Of a DNA stretch of 64,000 bases, positions 17,733 through 26,423 are shown piece by piece. The stretch lies in contig NZ_QJRL01000005.1 of NCBI RefSeq assembly GCF_003205205.1, forward strand, positions 186,001 to 250,000, in the 5' to 3' direction. The notes under the pieces are model-generated. The model had not been told where the DNA came from and searched no databases. It saw only the letters and a list, made by a program, of their open reading frames with translations. This DNA is from Pseudomonas sp. LB-090624. Lineage in GTDB: Bacteria; Pseudomonadota; Gammaproteobacteria; Pseudomonadales; Pseudomonadaceae. The translations under genes were made by a program, and so were the position numbers. The stretch's first letter is position 1. Every line of letters starts with the position of its first letter.

Positions 17733-18554
17733 ATGAAAATGAAAGCCGTGGGCATGCTCACCGTCTCCGCCCTGTTTGCCCTTGTTTCTCTTCAGTCTCA
17801 AGCTGATCAACTTGCCGACATCAAAGCCCGCGGGACGTTGGTGTGTGGTGTGCTCAGCACGCTTGAGCCCTTCGGTTATGTTGACCCCGCCAGCCGTGAA
17901 CTGGTTGGCTATGACGTCGATTTCTGCAAATCCCTCGCTAAGCATCTGGGTGTCAAACCCGATTTCCGTCAGTTGTCGCTGGATGCGCGCATTCCTGAGC
18001 TTTCTCAAGGCCGCGTGGATGTCCTTGCCGCTGTGTTGGGTTACACGCCGGCTCGCGCTGAGCAGGTGGACTTTTCAAACAGTTATTTCTTGAGCGAAAT
18101 GAAGCTGGCAGTCCAGCAGAGTGCTAACTACACATCGCTCAGCGAGCTCGATGGCAAGCGCATCAGCTCGATCAAGGGCTCTAGTACGCAGGTCATGATT
18201 CGCGCCTCAATACCTGGGGCAAAAGTGGTCAGCTACGACGACGCACCCTCTGCCTTCATGGCGTTGGCTCAGCGCAAGGTTGATGGCTTTGGCTTGACCG
18301 AAGCGATGCTGCGACGCTTCATCGCCAAATTGGGCGACAATTCCAAAATCGTCGTTTTGGAGAAGCCCATTGGCCAAGAGCACTGGGGCCTTGGGGTGAA
18401 GAAAGGTGAGCCACAATTGCTGGCAGCGGTCAACGAAACCCTGAGCGAGATGGAGTCTTCAGGTGAGGCCGACCAGATTTTCCAGAAATGGATGGGTAAA
18501 GGAACGATCTACAGCATGGAACGGAATTTCAAGGTACAGCCGATCGTACCTTAA
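17733..18554 (+). CDS. ABC transporter substrate-binding protein, amino-acid family 3
   Basis: This 273-residue periplasmic protein has a signal peptide (cleavage near ALVSLQSQADQL). Family 3 solute-binding features follow: LADIKARGTLVCGV, FGYVDPASRELVGYDVDFC, and the terminal FQKWMGKGTIYSMER. Members bind polar or acidic amino acids. GAGGAACACA precedes the ATG; a longer in-frame start lacks a signal peptide. It heads a four-gene importer operon. Import of an amino acid later oxidised by the flavoprotein at 24995 is inferred from the shared 43-bp element. Confidence 0.93.
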   Translation: MKMKAVGMLTVSALFALVSLQSQADQLADIKARGTLVCGVLSTLEPFGYVDPASRELVGYDVDFCKSLAKHLGVKPDFRQLSLDARIPELSQGRVDVLAAVLGYTPARAEQVDFSNSYFLSEMKLAVQQSANYTSLSELDGKRISSIKGSSTQVMIRASIPGAKVVSYDDAPSAFMALAQRKVDGFGLTEAMLRRFIAKLGDNSKIVVLEKPIGQEHWGLGVKKGEPQLLAAVNETLSEMESSGEADQIFQKWMGKGTIYSMERNFKVQPIVP

Positions 18555-18609
18555 CGATTCACGTGTTTGAGTATTGGCTGGCGCTCGCCAGCCAAGCTGG
18601 AGTCGTCTC

Positions 18610-19311
18610 ATGCAAAACTTTCTGAATGCCTTCATCACGCTGTTTAAACCGCCGTACGACGTTCTGCTGCTGGATGGGCTGGTCCTCACTTTGAAATTGA
18701 CGCTGTTCAGTTGGATTCTGGCGGTGGCGTTGGGCGTCCTGCTGGCTATGGTCCGTGAGTCGAAGAACATCGTCTGCCAGAAAACAGTAGCGAGCTATGT
18801 CGCATTTCAACGCAATGTGCCCATGCTTGTGCACATCCTGCTCTGGTATTTCGGCGTCTCGAACATTCTGCCCATCGCCCTGCAGGACCAACTGAGTGCC
18901 TTAGGCAGTGAGTTCATCTACCCGGCCATCGCCATCGGCCTGTGCATGGCGGCTTACTTCTGCGAAGACATACGCAGCGGGCTGCGTTCCATTCCTTATG
19001 GTCAACACGAGGCTTCTCGGTCGTTGGGCATGAGTTATCTCAAGTCCATGCGTCATGTAATTTTGCCGCAAGCGTTACGTGTCTGTGCCCCGCCTTTCAT
19101 CAACCACACGGTCTTGCTGTTCAAGAATACCAGTTTGGCGATGGCCGTCGGCGCTGCTGAAATGACCTACGCGGTACGGGATATCGAAAATCAGACCTTC
19201 CTCACCTTCCAGGCTTATCTGATTGCCACGTTGTTCTACCTCATGGTGTCACTGAGCTTGATGTGGCTCGGTAGTTATGTTGCGCATCAGGCGCGTATTC
19301 CGGCGAGGTGA
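18610..19311 (+). CDS. Amino-acid ABC transporter permease 1
   Basis: This 233-residue inner-membrane permease of the HisMQ type has about five membrane segments. The ABC contact loop EDIRSGLRSIPYGQHEASRS and SLGMSYLKSMRHVILPQALR carry the conserved EAA motif. It follows the binding protein by 55 bp and ends four bases before permease 2, with which it should form the heterodimeric pore. Confidence 0.93.
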   Translation: MQNFLNAFITLFKPPYDVLLLDGLVLTLKLTLFSWILAVALGVLLAMVRESKNIVCQKTVASYVAFQRNVPMLVHILLWYFGVSNILPIALQDQLSALGSEFIYPAIAIGLCMAAYFCEDIRSGLRSIPYGQHEASRSLGMSYLKSMRHVILPQALRVCAPPFINHTVLLFKNTSLAMAVGAAEMTYAVRDIENQTFLTFQAYLIATLFYLMVSLSLMWLGSYVAHQARIPAR

Positions 19312-19314
19312 TGT

Positions 19315-20049
19315 ATGTGGGAAATCATTGAAGTTTACTGGCAACAGATTCTCGTCGGGCAATATCCGCAGGGCGTGTTGGGCGGGGTCGCCTTGACGCT
19401 GATTCTCTCGGTACTCGGGCTGCTCATTTCGTTTCCGCTGAGCGTGGCCATTGCGCTGTGTCGCGTATCGCCATGGCGGGCCCTTCGGGTGCCAGCGACG
19501 GTCCTGGTTTATGTGGTACGCGGGCTGCCGCTGGTCATGATGATCTTCTGGAGTTATTTCCTGGTGCCGCTGATGGTAGGGCACACTGTGAGCGGCTTCA
19601 CGGCGCTGTTGTGCACGCTGATCGTCTATGAAGCTGCTTATCTCTCGGAGGTAGTGCGTGCCGGCATCGAATCTCTGCCCAAGGGGCAAACCGAGGCGGC
19701 ACGTTCGCTGGGGCTTAGCTACTGGAAAACCATGATCAAGGTGATTCTGCCACAGGCCTTGTACAACATGGTACCTAGCCTCATCAGCCAGTTCATCTCG
19801 ACGATCAAGGAGACTTCGCTGGGTTACGTGATTGGCGTGCAGGAACTCACGTTCTCCGCCAACCAGATCAATACACAACTGTTGACCAAACCGTTCGAGG
19901 TCTTCCTGATCCTGGCGCTGGTGTACTTTGTCGTGTGCTTCTGTTTGACCCAGCTGGCACAAACCCTTGAAAAGCGCATCACCCGTAAACGCCTCGGTGT
20001 CAACACTGCAAGTCGGAGTAAAACAAATGATCCAGTTCTCCAAGGTTAG
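19315..20049 (+). CDS. Amino-acid ABC transporter permease 2
   Basis: This 244-residue HisMQ-type permease has hydrophobic segments, [14 protein letters not shown], and the EAA loop [20 protein letters not shown]. The C-terminus overlaps the ATPase start by 23 bases. It partners permease 1. A second, out-of-frame ATG at 19311 was passed over because it gives no protein. Confidence 0.93.
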   Translation: MWEIIEVYWQQILVGQYPQGVLGGVALTLILSVLGLLISFPLSVAIALCRVSPWRALRVPATVLVYVVRGLPLVMMIFWSYFLVPLMVGHTVSGFTALLCTLIVYEAAYLSEVVRAGIESLPKGQTEAARSLGLSYWKTMIKVILPQALYNMVPSLISQFISTIKETSLGYVIGVQELTFSANQINTQLLTKPFEVFLILALVYFVVCFCLTQLAQTLEKRITRKRLGVNTASRSKTNDPVLQG

Positions 20050-20755
20050 TAAGTGGTACGGCGACTACCAGGCTTTGGTCGACGTCAATGCCGAGGTTAA
20101 AAAAGGTGAAGTGGTCGTGATTTGCGGGCCGTCAGGGTCGGGTAAATCAACCCTCATCAGGACCATCAACCGCCTCGAAGAAATTCAGCGTGGTGATATT
20201 TTTCTAGACGGCCAGAATATCCATGCCAAAGGCCTGGATTTGAATGACTTCAGAACGCGGGTGGGGTTCGTCTTTCAACAGTTCAACCTTTTCCCTCATA
20301 TGTCGGCGTTGGATAATGTTTCATTGGCCCCTATCACCGTGCGCGGGCAGAGCAAAGCTGATGTAAAGCGCCAGGCGATGGAGTTGTTGGATCGGGTCGG
20401 CCTGGCGCATAAAGCACAGGCTTACCCACAACAACTCTCAGGTGGCCAGCAGCAACGCGTAGCCATTGCCCGGGCGCTGGCGATGAATCCACCGGTGATG
20501 CTCTTTGACGAGCCGACCAGTGCACTCGATCCTGAAATGGTGGGGGAAGTGCTCAGTGTCATGAAGGCGCTGGCCAAGGAAGGAATGACCATGATGTGCG
20601 TGACACATGAAATGGGTTTTGCCCGCGAAGTGGCGGACAGGATCTGGTTCATGGATCAGGGCGCAATCTTGGAGGAAAATGACCCCGTGGGCTTTTTCTC
20701 CGCCCCCCAACATGCTCGGGCGAAAGCGTTCATTTCGGATTTGCGCGCGCACTGA
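20027..20755 (+). CDS. Amino-acid ABC transporter ATP-binding protein
   Basis: This 242-residue ATPase of the GlnQ/HisP type has Walker [11 protein letters not shown]-loop [17 protein letters not shown], signature [15 protein letters not shown], Walker [15 protein letters not shown] and the switch histidine in CVTHEMGFA. It starts inside the end of permease 2 with GGAG upstream and completes the importer. A terminator-like hairpin follows about 85 bp downstream. Confidence 0.95.
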   Translation: MIQFSKVSKWYGDYQALVDVNAEVKKGEVVVICGPSGSGKSTLIRTINRLEEIQRGDIFLDGQNIHAKGLDLNDFRTRVGFVFQQFNLFPHMSALDNVSLAPITVRGQSKADVKRQAMELLDRVGLAHKAQAYPQQLSGGQQQRVAIARALAMNPPVMLFDEPTSALDPEMVGEVLSVMKALAKEGMTMMCVTHEMGFAREVADRIWFMDQGAILEENDPVGFFSAPQHARAKAFISDLRAH

Positions 20756-20839
20756 TCTGGGCAGCAGGTGACGGCAAGTCATTACTGCGAACAGGCCTGA
20801 TGCCATCTGCGAGCAGGCGCAAACAGGTGGCTTTTTCAG

Positions 20840-20874
20840 CGGGATCTACCCATCGGGTCAGGTCCCGTTTTTTT
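20840..20874 (+). terminator. Rho-independent terminator after the ABC importer
   Basis: CGGGA (20840-20844) pairs with TCCCG (20863-20867) and ACCC with GGGT inside the loop; a run of seven T follows. It separates the importer operon from the RidA gene at 20895. Confidence 0.75.
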
Positions 20875-20894
20875 GTTGAGTAGAGGGTGTATTG

Positions 20895-21275
20895 ATGCAT
20901 GATATAGCGTTTATCCCGGATGCTGACCCCGGTTCTATCTCGTCCGATGTTGCCTTGTTCGGCGACCTGATCATCACCACGCAAATTCCGCTGAAGCCTG
21001 ACGGCGAGATGGAGCTTGGCGACATCCACGCGCAGAGCGAATGCACCCTGCTTGCACTCAAGCAGGCGTTAGAGAAGGCCGGTAGTTCAATGGCGCGCGT
21101 CCTTCATCTGACTATCTACCTCACCCACCCAGAGGATCGGGCAGGTTTTAACGAGGTTTACAAACGCTACTTCTCGCGCCCCTGGCCAGTTCGTGCCGGC
21201 ATAGGGGTTGCGGCCCTGGGAAAACCTGGGATGCGGGTCGAAGTTACGGCCATGGCTGCAAGGGTGAGCGCTTAG
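20895..21275 (+). CDS. RidA/YjgF-family protein, copy 1
   Basis: This 126-residue Rid protein keeps the Arg that binds the substrate carboxylate (PVRAGIGVAAL) and the terminal VEVTAMA strand. RidA proteins hydrolyse reactive enamine/imine products of PLP enzymes and amino-acid oxidases. GAGGG lies eight bases before the ATG. It is convergent with a second RidA gene and lies between the importer and the dehydratase, fitting a role in clearing imines made in this cluster. Confidence 0.88.
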   Translation: MHDIAFIPDADPGSISSDVALFGDLIITTQIPLKPDGEMELGDIHAQSECTLLALKQALEKAGSSMARVLHLTIYLTHPEDRAGFNEVYKRYFSRPWPVRAGIGVAALGKPGMRVEVTAMAARVSA

Positions 21276-21284
21276 TGCTGAGCG

Positions 21285-21386
21285 CCGGCACCCGTGGCGA
21301 GGGAGGGGGAGGGTGCCGTAGTTACGTTCATTGGCCCCCGCACGGGGGGCATCGAGGTCGTTTCCCTGTTGAGCTTCGACAGGGAA
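21285..21386. repeat. Three successive inverted repeats between convergent RidA genes
   Basis: CGGCACCC (21285-21292) pairs with GGTGCCG (21312-21318); GCCCCC-GCAC-GGGGGGC spans 21334-21350; TTCCCTG (21362-21368) pairs with CAGGGAA (21380-21386). They fill most of the gap of about 170 bp between convergent genes and may act as bidirectional transcript ends. No long T-run is present. Confidence 0.45.
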
Positions 21387-21442
21387 TGGAGTCAAGCGTT
21401 TGGCAATGGCGATGATTGTATTGCGATAGGCTGTGGCAGCAC

Positions 21443-21916
21443 TCAGGGCGCGCTATCGATTGCAAAGACTGCTTCAACTTCGACCGGCGCACCCCGCGGG
21501 AGAGCCGCTACACCGACTGCCGCGCGGGCGTGACCACCACGTTCCTGACCAAACAGCTCGATGAACAGGTTCGACGCGCCATCCAGCACCTTCGCCTGCT
21601 GGGTGAACTCGGGCAGGCACTTTATGTATCCGTTGACTTTAAGCACGCGCACACGATCCAGCTGCCTGTCAGCGGCGGCATGCGCAATGGCAAGAAGGTT
21701 GAGCGCACAAAGGCGCGCCGCGTCCTGAGCTTGTTCCAGGGTAACTTCCACGCCGACGGTGCCTTGATACTTCAGGACATCGTCAACCAGGCACACTTGC
21801 CCTGCAGCAAAGATCAGGTTGTCGTGGCGCGTGAATTGAACGTAATTGCCACCGCGGGTATTGAATGCTGGCAGTGTCAGGCCCAACTGCGTCAAGCGTT
21901 GTAAAATGGCATCCAT
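21443..21916 (-). CDS. RidA/YjgF-family protein, copy 2
   Basis: This 157-residue Rid protein starts MDAILQRLTQLGLTLPAF, a longer N-terminal version than copy 1. It contains NLIFAAGQV and, with the conserved Arg, HARAAVGVAALPRGAPVEVEAVF, as in LPxxaPVE-type RidA proteins. It follows the PLP dehydratase on the same strand but a strong terminator lies between, so it may be separately transcribed. The ATG at 21916 was chosen because homology begins there; a longer in-frame ORF has no family match. Confidence 0.88.
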   Translation of the reverse strand: MDAILQRLTQLGLTLPAFNTRGGNYVQFTRHDNLIFAAGQVCLVDDVLKYQGTVGVEVTLEQAQDAARLCALNLLAIAHAAADRQLDRVRVLKVNGYIKCLPEFTQQAKVLDGASNLFIELFGQERGGHARAAVGVAALPRGAPVEVEAVFAIDSAP

Positions 21917-22016
21917 GATGATCACCGAGTCTCGAGGTAAGGCGTGCATGCCGGTTTCGCCGCGCGTATTGGTTGAGCCAGACGCCAGCGGTGCCGACAA
22001 TGCATGCTTACCTAGC

Positions 22017-22062
22017 TGAAAAAAACACACCCCATTGCGATGCGTGGTCGCAATGGGGTGTG
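22017..22062 (-). terminator. Rho-independent terminator of the PLP dehydratase gene (minus strand)
   Basis: CACACCCCATTGCGA and TCGCAATGGGGTGTG form a 15-bp perfect stem with a 7-nt loop. On the minus strand a run of T follows, directly after the dehydratase stop. It is the strongest terminator seen in the window. Confidence 0.9.
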
Positions 22063-22073
22063 GGCTGTTGCGC

Positions 22074-23042
22074 TTAAACGGCAAGTGCGCGGGTGAACAT
22101 TTCCGGGTCGACATTGCCGCCGGAGCCGATCAAGGCCACTTTCTTGCCGCGCACATCAACTTTGCCCGCCAGAATCGCAGCCAGCGACACGGCCGCCCCA
22201 GGCTCCAACACCAACTTCAAGGTTTTGAAGGCAACTTTCACTGCGTTCAGGGCTTCTTCTTCGGTAACTGCGTATGGGGTAGGGTTACAGTCGCGGATGA
22301 CCGGGAAGGTGTAGGCACCCATTACCGGGCCGAGGATGCCGTCCATGACGTTCGGCCGGATAACATCATTACGTTGAGGCACACCGCTGCTGAGGGAGCG
22401 GGCAACTTTCTCGTAACCCACGGGTTCGACGACGCCGTATTCGACATTATCGAAATGATGTTTGACTGCCGCAAAAACGCCCGAGGTCAGGCCACCACCG
22501 CTGCAGTTGACGAGCATCATGTCCAGATCGATGTCGCGCGCCTTCAGAAACTCGCATAGTTCGAGGCCTGCGGTGCCTTGGCCAGCCATTACCAGGTAGT
22601 CGTCGAAAGGTTTGACCAAGGTCAGCCCGCGCTCTGCGGCCAATGCCGCACCAAATTCTTCCCGGTCAGTGGTTTCGGCATCGTAAAAAACAACCTCCGC
22701 CCCCCACCAGCGGCAATTGGCGACTTTGATTGCGGGGGCGAACGAGGGCAGGCAGATGGTAGCTTTGGTCCCGACAATCTTCGAAGCCGCCGAGACGGCG
22801 TGCCCGTGGTTGCCGGAGGAGTAAGCCAGTACACCTCGCTCGCGTTCTTCAGCAGACAGTGACATGACTTTGTTCAGCGCACCACGAACTTTGAACGAGC
22901 CCGTCAACTGCAAGGATTCGGCCTTTACGTAGATTTCCGCTCCGACCATGTCGTTGAGCATCGGGGAAGACAGTACTGGCGTTTCCACGATGCGGTGCTT
23001 GATGCGTTCACGGGCTTGCAGGATATCGTCGTACGAAAACAT
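22074..23042 (-). CDS. PLP-dependent threonine/serine dehydratase-type enzyme
   Basis: This 322-residue fold-type II enzyme resembles threonine dehydratase, serine racemase and hydroxyaspartate dehydratase. PLP lysine is Lys51 in LTGSFKVRGAL; the substrate loop SSGNHGHAVS and the glycine loop NCSGGGLTSG are intact. It has no ACT regulatory domain, so it is catabolic rather than biosynthetic. The product would be an enamine/2-oxo acid, which explains the neighbouring RidA genes. AGGTGA precedes the ATG. Confidence 0.92.
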   Translation of the reverse strand: MFSYDDILQARERIKHRIVETPVLSSPMLNDMVGAEIYVKAESLQLTGSFKVRGALNKVMSLSAEERERGVLAYSSGNHGHAVSAASKIVGTKATICLPSFAPAIKVANCRWWGAEVVFYDAETTDREEFGAALAAERGLTLVKPFDDYLVMAGQGTAGLELCEFLKARDIDLDMMLVNCSGGGLTSGVFAAVKHHFDNVEYGVVEPVGYEKVARSLSSGVPQRNDVIRPNVMDGILGPVMGAYTFPVIRDCNPTPYAVTEEEALNAVKVAFKTLKLVLEPGAAVSLAAILAGKVDVRGKKVALIGSGGNVDPEMFTRALAV

Positions 23043-23184
23043 AGGTCACCTATTCTCAGTTTTTGTATCGGGACGCCAGCCAAAGCCAGATAACTGCGGC
23101 TGCTTGGCCTCCCAGGGTTGATACTTGGCACTTGTTCTACGCACGAACGTGGAGAGCAAGCGGTACGTGTGTTTCACGTTCCCC

Positions 23185-24459
23185 TCAGGCGTTACTTTGG
23201 CCTGTTTGTCCATAGCCCACCTTCTTCTGAGTACTCTCCTCCCATTTCGCGATGACCAAAGGTGCCAACGCGTTGCCCAGCACGTTCATGGTCGAGGACG
23301 CCATATCGATGATCCGATAGATACCCGCGATGAATGCGATGCCTTCCAGCGGAAGCCCCGCGCTGGAGAGGGTTGCGGAGAGCACCACGAACATGAATCC
23401 AGGAACGCCTGCTGCGCCTTTGCTGGTGAGGACCATCGTCACCACCAGCATCAGTTGCTGGCTCAGGCTCAGCTCAATGCCGTAGAGCTGGGTGATGAAC
23501 AAGGTGGCGATGCCCAGAACGATGGACGTGCCGTCCAGGTTGAAGGAGTACCCGACCGGTACCACGAAACCGGTCAATGATCTCGGTGCTCCAAGGGCTT
23601 CCACTTTTTGAATAATCTGAGGAATGACGGCAGCAGACGTCGCACTCGAGTACGTCAGGATCAACTCGTCCTTGATATGGCGGATCAGGTGAAGCAGGTT
23701 GATACCGGCATAACGCGCAATGCTGCCCAGGACGACCGCTGCAAAGATAATGAACGAGGCGTAAACTACGATGATCAACTTCGCTAGCGGGATCAGGGCA
23801 GAGAAACCGAAGGACGAGATGGTCACGGCGATCATGCCGAACACCCCGATGGGTGAGTAAGCCATGATCATGTGGGTGACCTTGAACATGGTCTCGGAAA
23901 CACTCGAGAAGAGCGCAATGATGGGGGCCTTCTTCTCGCTACTGAGGCGGTTGAGCGCCATGCCGAAGAGCACGGCGAAGAACAGTACCGATAGTAATTT
24001 GCCCTGAGACATTGCCTCGAGAATGTTATCGGGAATGATCCCCAGAATGATACCGCCGATCCCATGGCTGGCAGCTGGCGCTGCGTTGATGGTTACGTGA
24101 GTTTGGTGAAGGCTCGACATGTCCATGCCTGCGCCAGGTTGGGTGAGGTTGCCCATTACCAGGCCAAACACAATCGCGGTGGTGGTCACACTCATGAAGT
24201 AGATCATGGTCTTGGCACCGAGTCGGCCGATCGACTGGCCGTCACCATGCCCGGCGATTCCGACAACCATGCAGCAGAAAACGATCGGGACCACGATCAT
24301 CTTCATCAGTTTGATGAAAATGTCACCGGCTGGTTGAAGCACATTGGCATTCATCCAGTCGCGTTGCTCAGGGAAGTGATGAAGCACGGCACCCACAAGG
24401 ACGCCGAGTGCGAAACCAATGAGAATTTGCCAAACAAGCGGGGTTTTAGATATGCGCAT
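23185..24459 (-). CDS. Dicarboxylate/amino acid:cation symporter (GltP-like)
   Basis: This 424-residue DAACS protein has IFIKLMKMIVVPIVFC, TQPGAGMDM, the serine-rich hairpin YSSATSAAVIP, and the substrate motif VPVGYSFNLDGTS. The N-terminal half resembles E. coli GltP. It should import an acidic amino acid or related compound. It is on the strand of the dehydratase and probably forms part of that catabolic unit. It is the intact counterpart of the remnant at 17225-17485. Confidence 0.93.
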   Translation of the reverse strand: MRISKTPLVWQILIGFALGVLVGAVLHHFPEQRDWMNANVLQPAGDIFIKLMKMIVVPIVFCCMVVGIAGHGDGQSIGRLGAKTMIYFMSVTTTAIVFGLVMGNLTQPGAGMDMSSLHQTHVTINAAPAASHGIGGIILGIIPDNILEAMSQGKLLSVLFFAVLFGMALNRLSSEKKAPIIALFSSVSETMFKVTHMIMAYSPIGVFGMIAVTISSFGFSALIPLAKLIIVVYASFIIFAAVVLGSIARYAGINLLHLIRHIKDELILTYSSATSAAVIPQIIQKVEALGAPRSLTGFVVPVGYSFNLDGTSIVLGIATLFITQLYGIELSLSQQLMLVVTMVLTSKGAAGVPGFMFVVLSATLSSAGLPLEGIAFIAGIYRIIDMASSTMNVLGNALAPLVIAKWEESTQKKVGYGQTGQSNA

Positions 24460-24495
24460 AATCGATGTCTGTTTTTTGTAGTGATTGACATGCCA

Positions 24496-24521
24496 GGCGC
24501 GGGCACATACGTGCCTGCGCC
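24496..24521. other. Hairpin between symporter and RidA copy 3
   Basis: GGCGC(G)GGCAC-ATAC-GTGCC(T)GCGCC pairs with one internal mismatch in the gap of about 160 bp upstream of the symporter on the minus strand. It could end or attenuate transcripts coming from the RidA gene; no T-run follows. Confidence 0.5.
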
Positions 24522-24623
24522 ATCGCTTGAAGATTTATTGCGGCAGTTTATAAAGCCATTCGACAATCGATCTGCAACGAACAGCTGGCGCCCCATGCGT
24601 GGGCGATGTTTCTAACGCGATCG

Positions 24624-24977
24624 TTATTCGGCGGCGATGGCCGCAATTTCCACCAGCATGTCGGCGGTGCGCAGATGTGCCTCGACGGTGGCCCGTGAAG
24701 GGGTATTGTTTTTATCCACCCATTCGGCCCACACCGCGTTCATCGCATCGAAATCGCGGGTGATATCTTTAAGCCAGATGGATACGCTGACCAAGTGGGA
24801 TTTATCCAGGCCCAGGGCTTCAAGGTTTTCGTCAATCTTCCGCAGTACCTGACGTGTTTGCCCAGCGACATCTTCTTCGCGTTGGTCGGGGGTCTGGCCG
24901 CCGACAAAAACAAAGCCATTGGCCCGCACGGCTTTGCTCATGAGTTCGTTATGTTTGATACGAGTGAAATTTGCCAC
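24624..24977 (-). CDS. RidA/YjgF-family protein, copy 3
   Basis: This 117-residue Rid protein begins with GTG (VANFTRIKHNELMSKAV) preceded by AGGAGA seven bases upstream. NGFVFVGGQT and SRATVEAHLRTADMLVEIAAIA include the conserved Arg. It follows the flavoprotein gene at 24995 with 17 bp between the two, so it is likely co-transcribed and would hydrolyse the imine produced by amino acid oxidation. Confidence 0.88.
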   Translation of the reverse strand: MANFTRIKHNELMSKAVRANGFVFVGGQTPDQREEDVAGQTRQVLRKIDENLEALGLDKSHLVSVSIWLKDITRDFDAMNAVWAEWVDKNNTPSRATVEAHLRTADMLVEIAAIAAE

Positions 24978-24994
24978 GGTACTTCTCCTGTACA

Positions 24995-26257
24995 TTAACC
25001 AAACCGTTTCAGATCGAACGGCGAAAGATCGATCGACGTTTCCTGCCTGCGTATCAGTTCAGAGACGCATTTGGCGGTAATCGCCGATGTCATCAGGCCG
25101 TTATGGCCGTGCCCGAAGGCATAAAAGAAACCGTTGCCTCTTTCCACCTGGCCGATGGCCGGTAGGCCGTCAGGTAGCGAAGGGCGCACGCCCATCCACG
25201 GCTTGGCACCCTCAATGTTCAAGCCGGGTAGGTATTTCTGCGCAAGGCTGCCGAGCATGTGCGAGCGTTGAGTGTTGGGTGGGGCGCTGGCCGAGCAGAA
25301 TTCCGCCGTACCGGCAAGCCGCAGCCCATGGAGCATCGGCGTCGCCGCAAAATAGGGTTCGCCGAACACGACCGGCCGGGTCAACTGAATGCCCGAGGAC
25401 GGCAGCATCAGATGGTAGCCACGCTCACTCACCAAGGCTTTGCGGTATCCGTAGCCGGCCAACAACTGATCAGAGGCGTGACCCGCGCACAGCACAACTT
25501 TTGAGGTGCTCAGCTTTTGTGAAGGGGTGATCAGGGTCCAGTCAGCGTTCTCACTCTGCTTGATGCTCAGCACCTTGTCCCGGATGAACCGAGCCCCGCC
25601 TCGTTCGAGTTGCCTTGCGTACAGCAGGCCAAGGCCTTGAGGATCACTACAGCGCCCCGAGTGGGCGAACTGTATGGCGCCCACCAACTGTGGCGTCAGC
25701 GCCGGTTCCAATGCCAAGGCTTCTTCGCGCGAGAGGGTAGTGACATCAACCCCATGATCCCGCCAGGCGGGGATAGCCTTCTGCCGTGTAGCGAATGCTG
25801 ATTCGGTGCGAAAGGCAATCAGGCCGCCTTCCTGCGTCAATAGGTGGTTAGCCTCAGCTTTGCTGGCGAGCTCGGCAATGCACGCCTGAGAGCGAGTGAT
25901 CAAACTGGCCATCGCGTCTACGGTTTTAGCGTAGGGTCCCGGCTTCAGTGCGGAAACAGCTCGCATCGACCAAGGAATCATCTTGCCGAAGTAGCTGGGT
26001 TTGATAACCAGAGGTCCTTCTTTATCCAGCAGAAGCTTAGGTAACTTGAGCAACAGGTCAGGGGTTGCTGGTGGAAAGATGTTCGCTTGGGAAAGGTAAC
26101 CTGCGTTACCTGCCGAGCAACCTTCCATCGCAGGCGAGTGGTCGATAACGGTGACCTTGAAGCCGTCCAGCTGTAGCTGAAGAGCGACCGAAAGTCCTAC
26201 GATTCCCGCACCGATGACGACGACGTCATTGCAGGCGTTCAAGTCTGGCTGCTGCAT
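24995..26257 (-). CDS. FAD-dependent D-amino-acid dehydrogenase-like protein
   Basis: This 420-residue flavoprotein of the DadA/DAO family has an N-terminal FAD site VVVIGAGIVGLSVALQL with an acidic residue following VTVIDHS, the GNAGYL motif, and a C-terminal FYAFGHGHNGL that binds flavin. Members oxidise D- or N-substituted amino acids to imines. It is divergent from a LysR gene. Its upstream region holds copy 2 of the 43-bp element shared with the ABC importer. RidA copy 3 is the next gene. Confidence 0.92.
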   Translation of the reverse strand: MQQPDLNACNDVVVIGAGIVGLSVALQLQLDGFKVTVIDHSPAMEGCSAGNAGYLSQANIFPPATPDLLLKLPKLLLDKEGPLVIKPSYFGKMIPWSMRAVSALKPGPYAKTVDAMASLITRSQACIAELASKAEANHLLTQEGGLIAFRTESAFATRQKAIPAWRDHGVDVTTLSREEALALEPALTPQLVGAIQFAHSGRCSDPQGLGLLYARQLERGGARFIRDKVLSIKQSENADWTLITPSQKLSTSKVVLCAGHASDQLLAGYGYRKALVSERGYHLMLPSSGIQLTRPVVFGEPYFAATPMLHGLRLAGTAEFCSASAPPNTQRSHMLGSLAQKYLPGLNIEGAKPWMGVRPSLPDGLPAIGQVERGNGFFYAFGHGHNGLMTSAITAKCVSELIRRQETSIDLSPFDLKRFG

Positions 26258-26369
26258 ACACTGTTCCTAAGGAGCACGGCTTATTGTGGACGGTTCACCG
26301 GCCTGAGCCGGGAACCTGATGTTGTGATCAAGGTGCGCGCGTATGGACAAAGTTTTACAGAAGCCTCGG

Positions 26370-26412
26370 TAGGAGGCATAGTGATAATAATTGAAGGAAA
26401 AGTATTCCAAAG
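26370..26412 (-). promoter_or_regulatory. 43-bp conserved promoter/operator element, copy 2
   Basis: Read on the minus strand this matches 17588-17630 at 36 of 43 positions without gaps, and points into the flavoprotein operon. It ends 12 bp before the divergent LysR start at 26424, so the LysR protein is the obvious candidate regulator of both copies. Confidence 0.75.
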
Positions 26413-26423
26413 CGAGATAGGAC

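Noticed and set aside
17539..17733. Minus-strand frame with a hydrophobic stretch above the symporter remnant
   Set aside because: It covers the 43-bp element and has no DAACS motif, so it was not added to the pseudogene.
19311..19313. ATG at 19311 as start for permease 2
   Set aside because: It is in another frame; the ATG at 19315 gives the conserved permease start.
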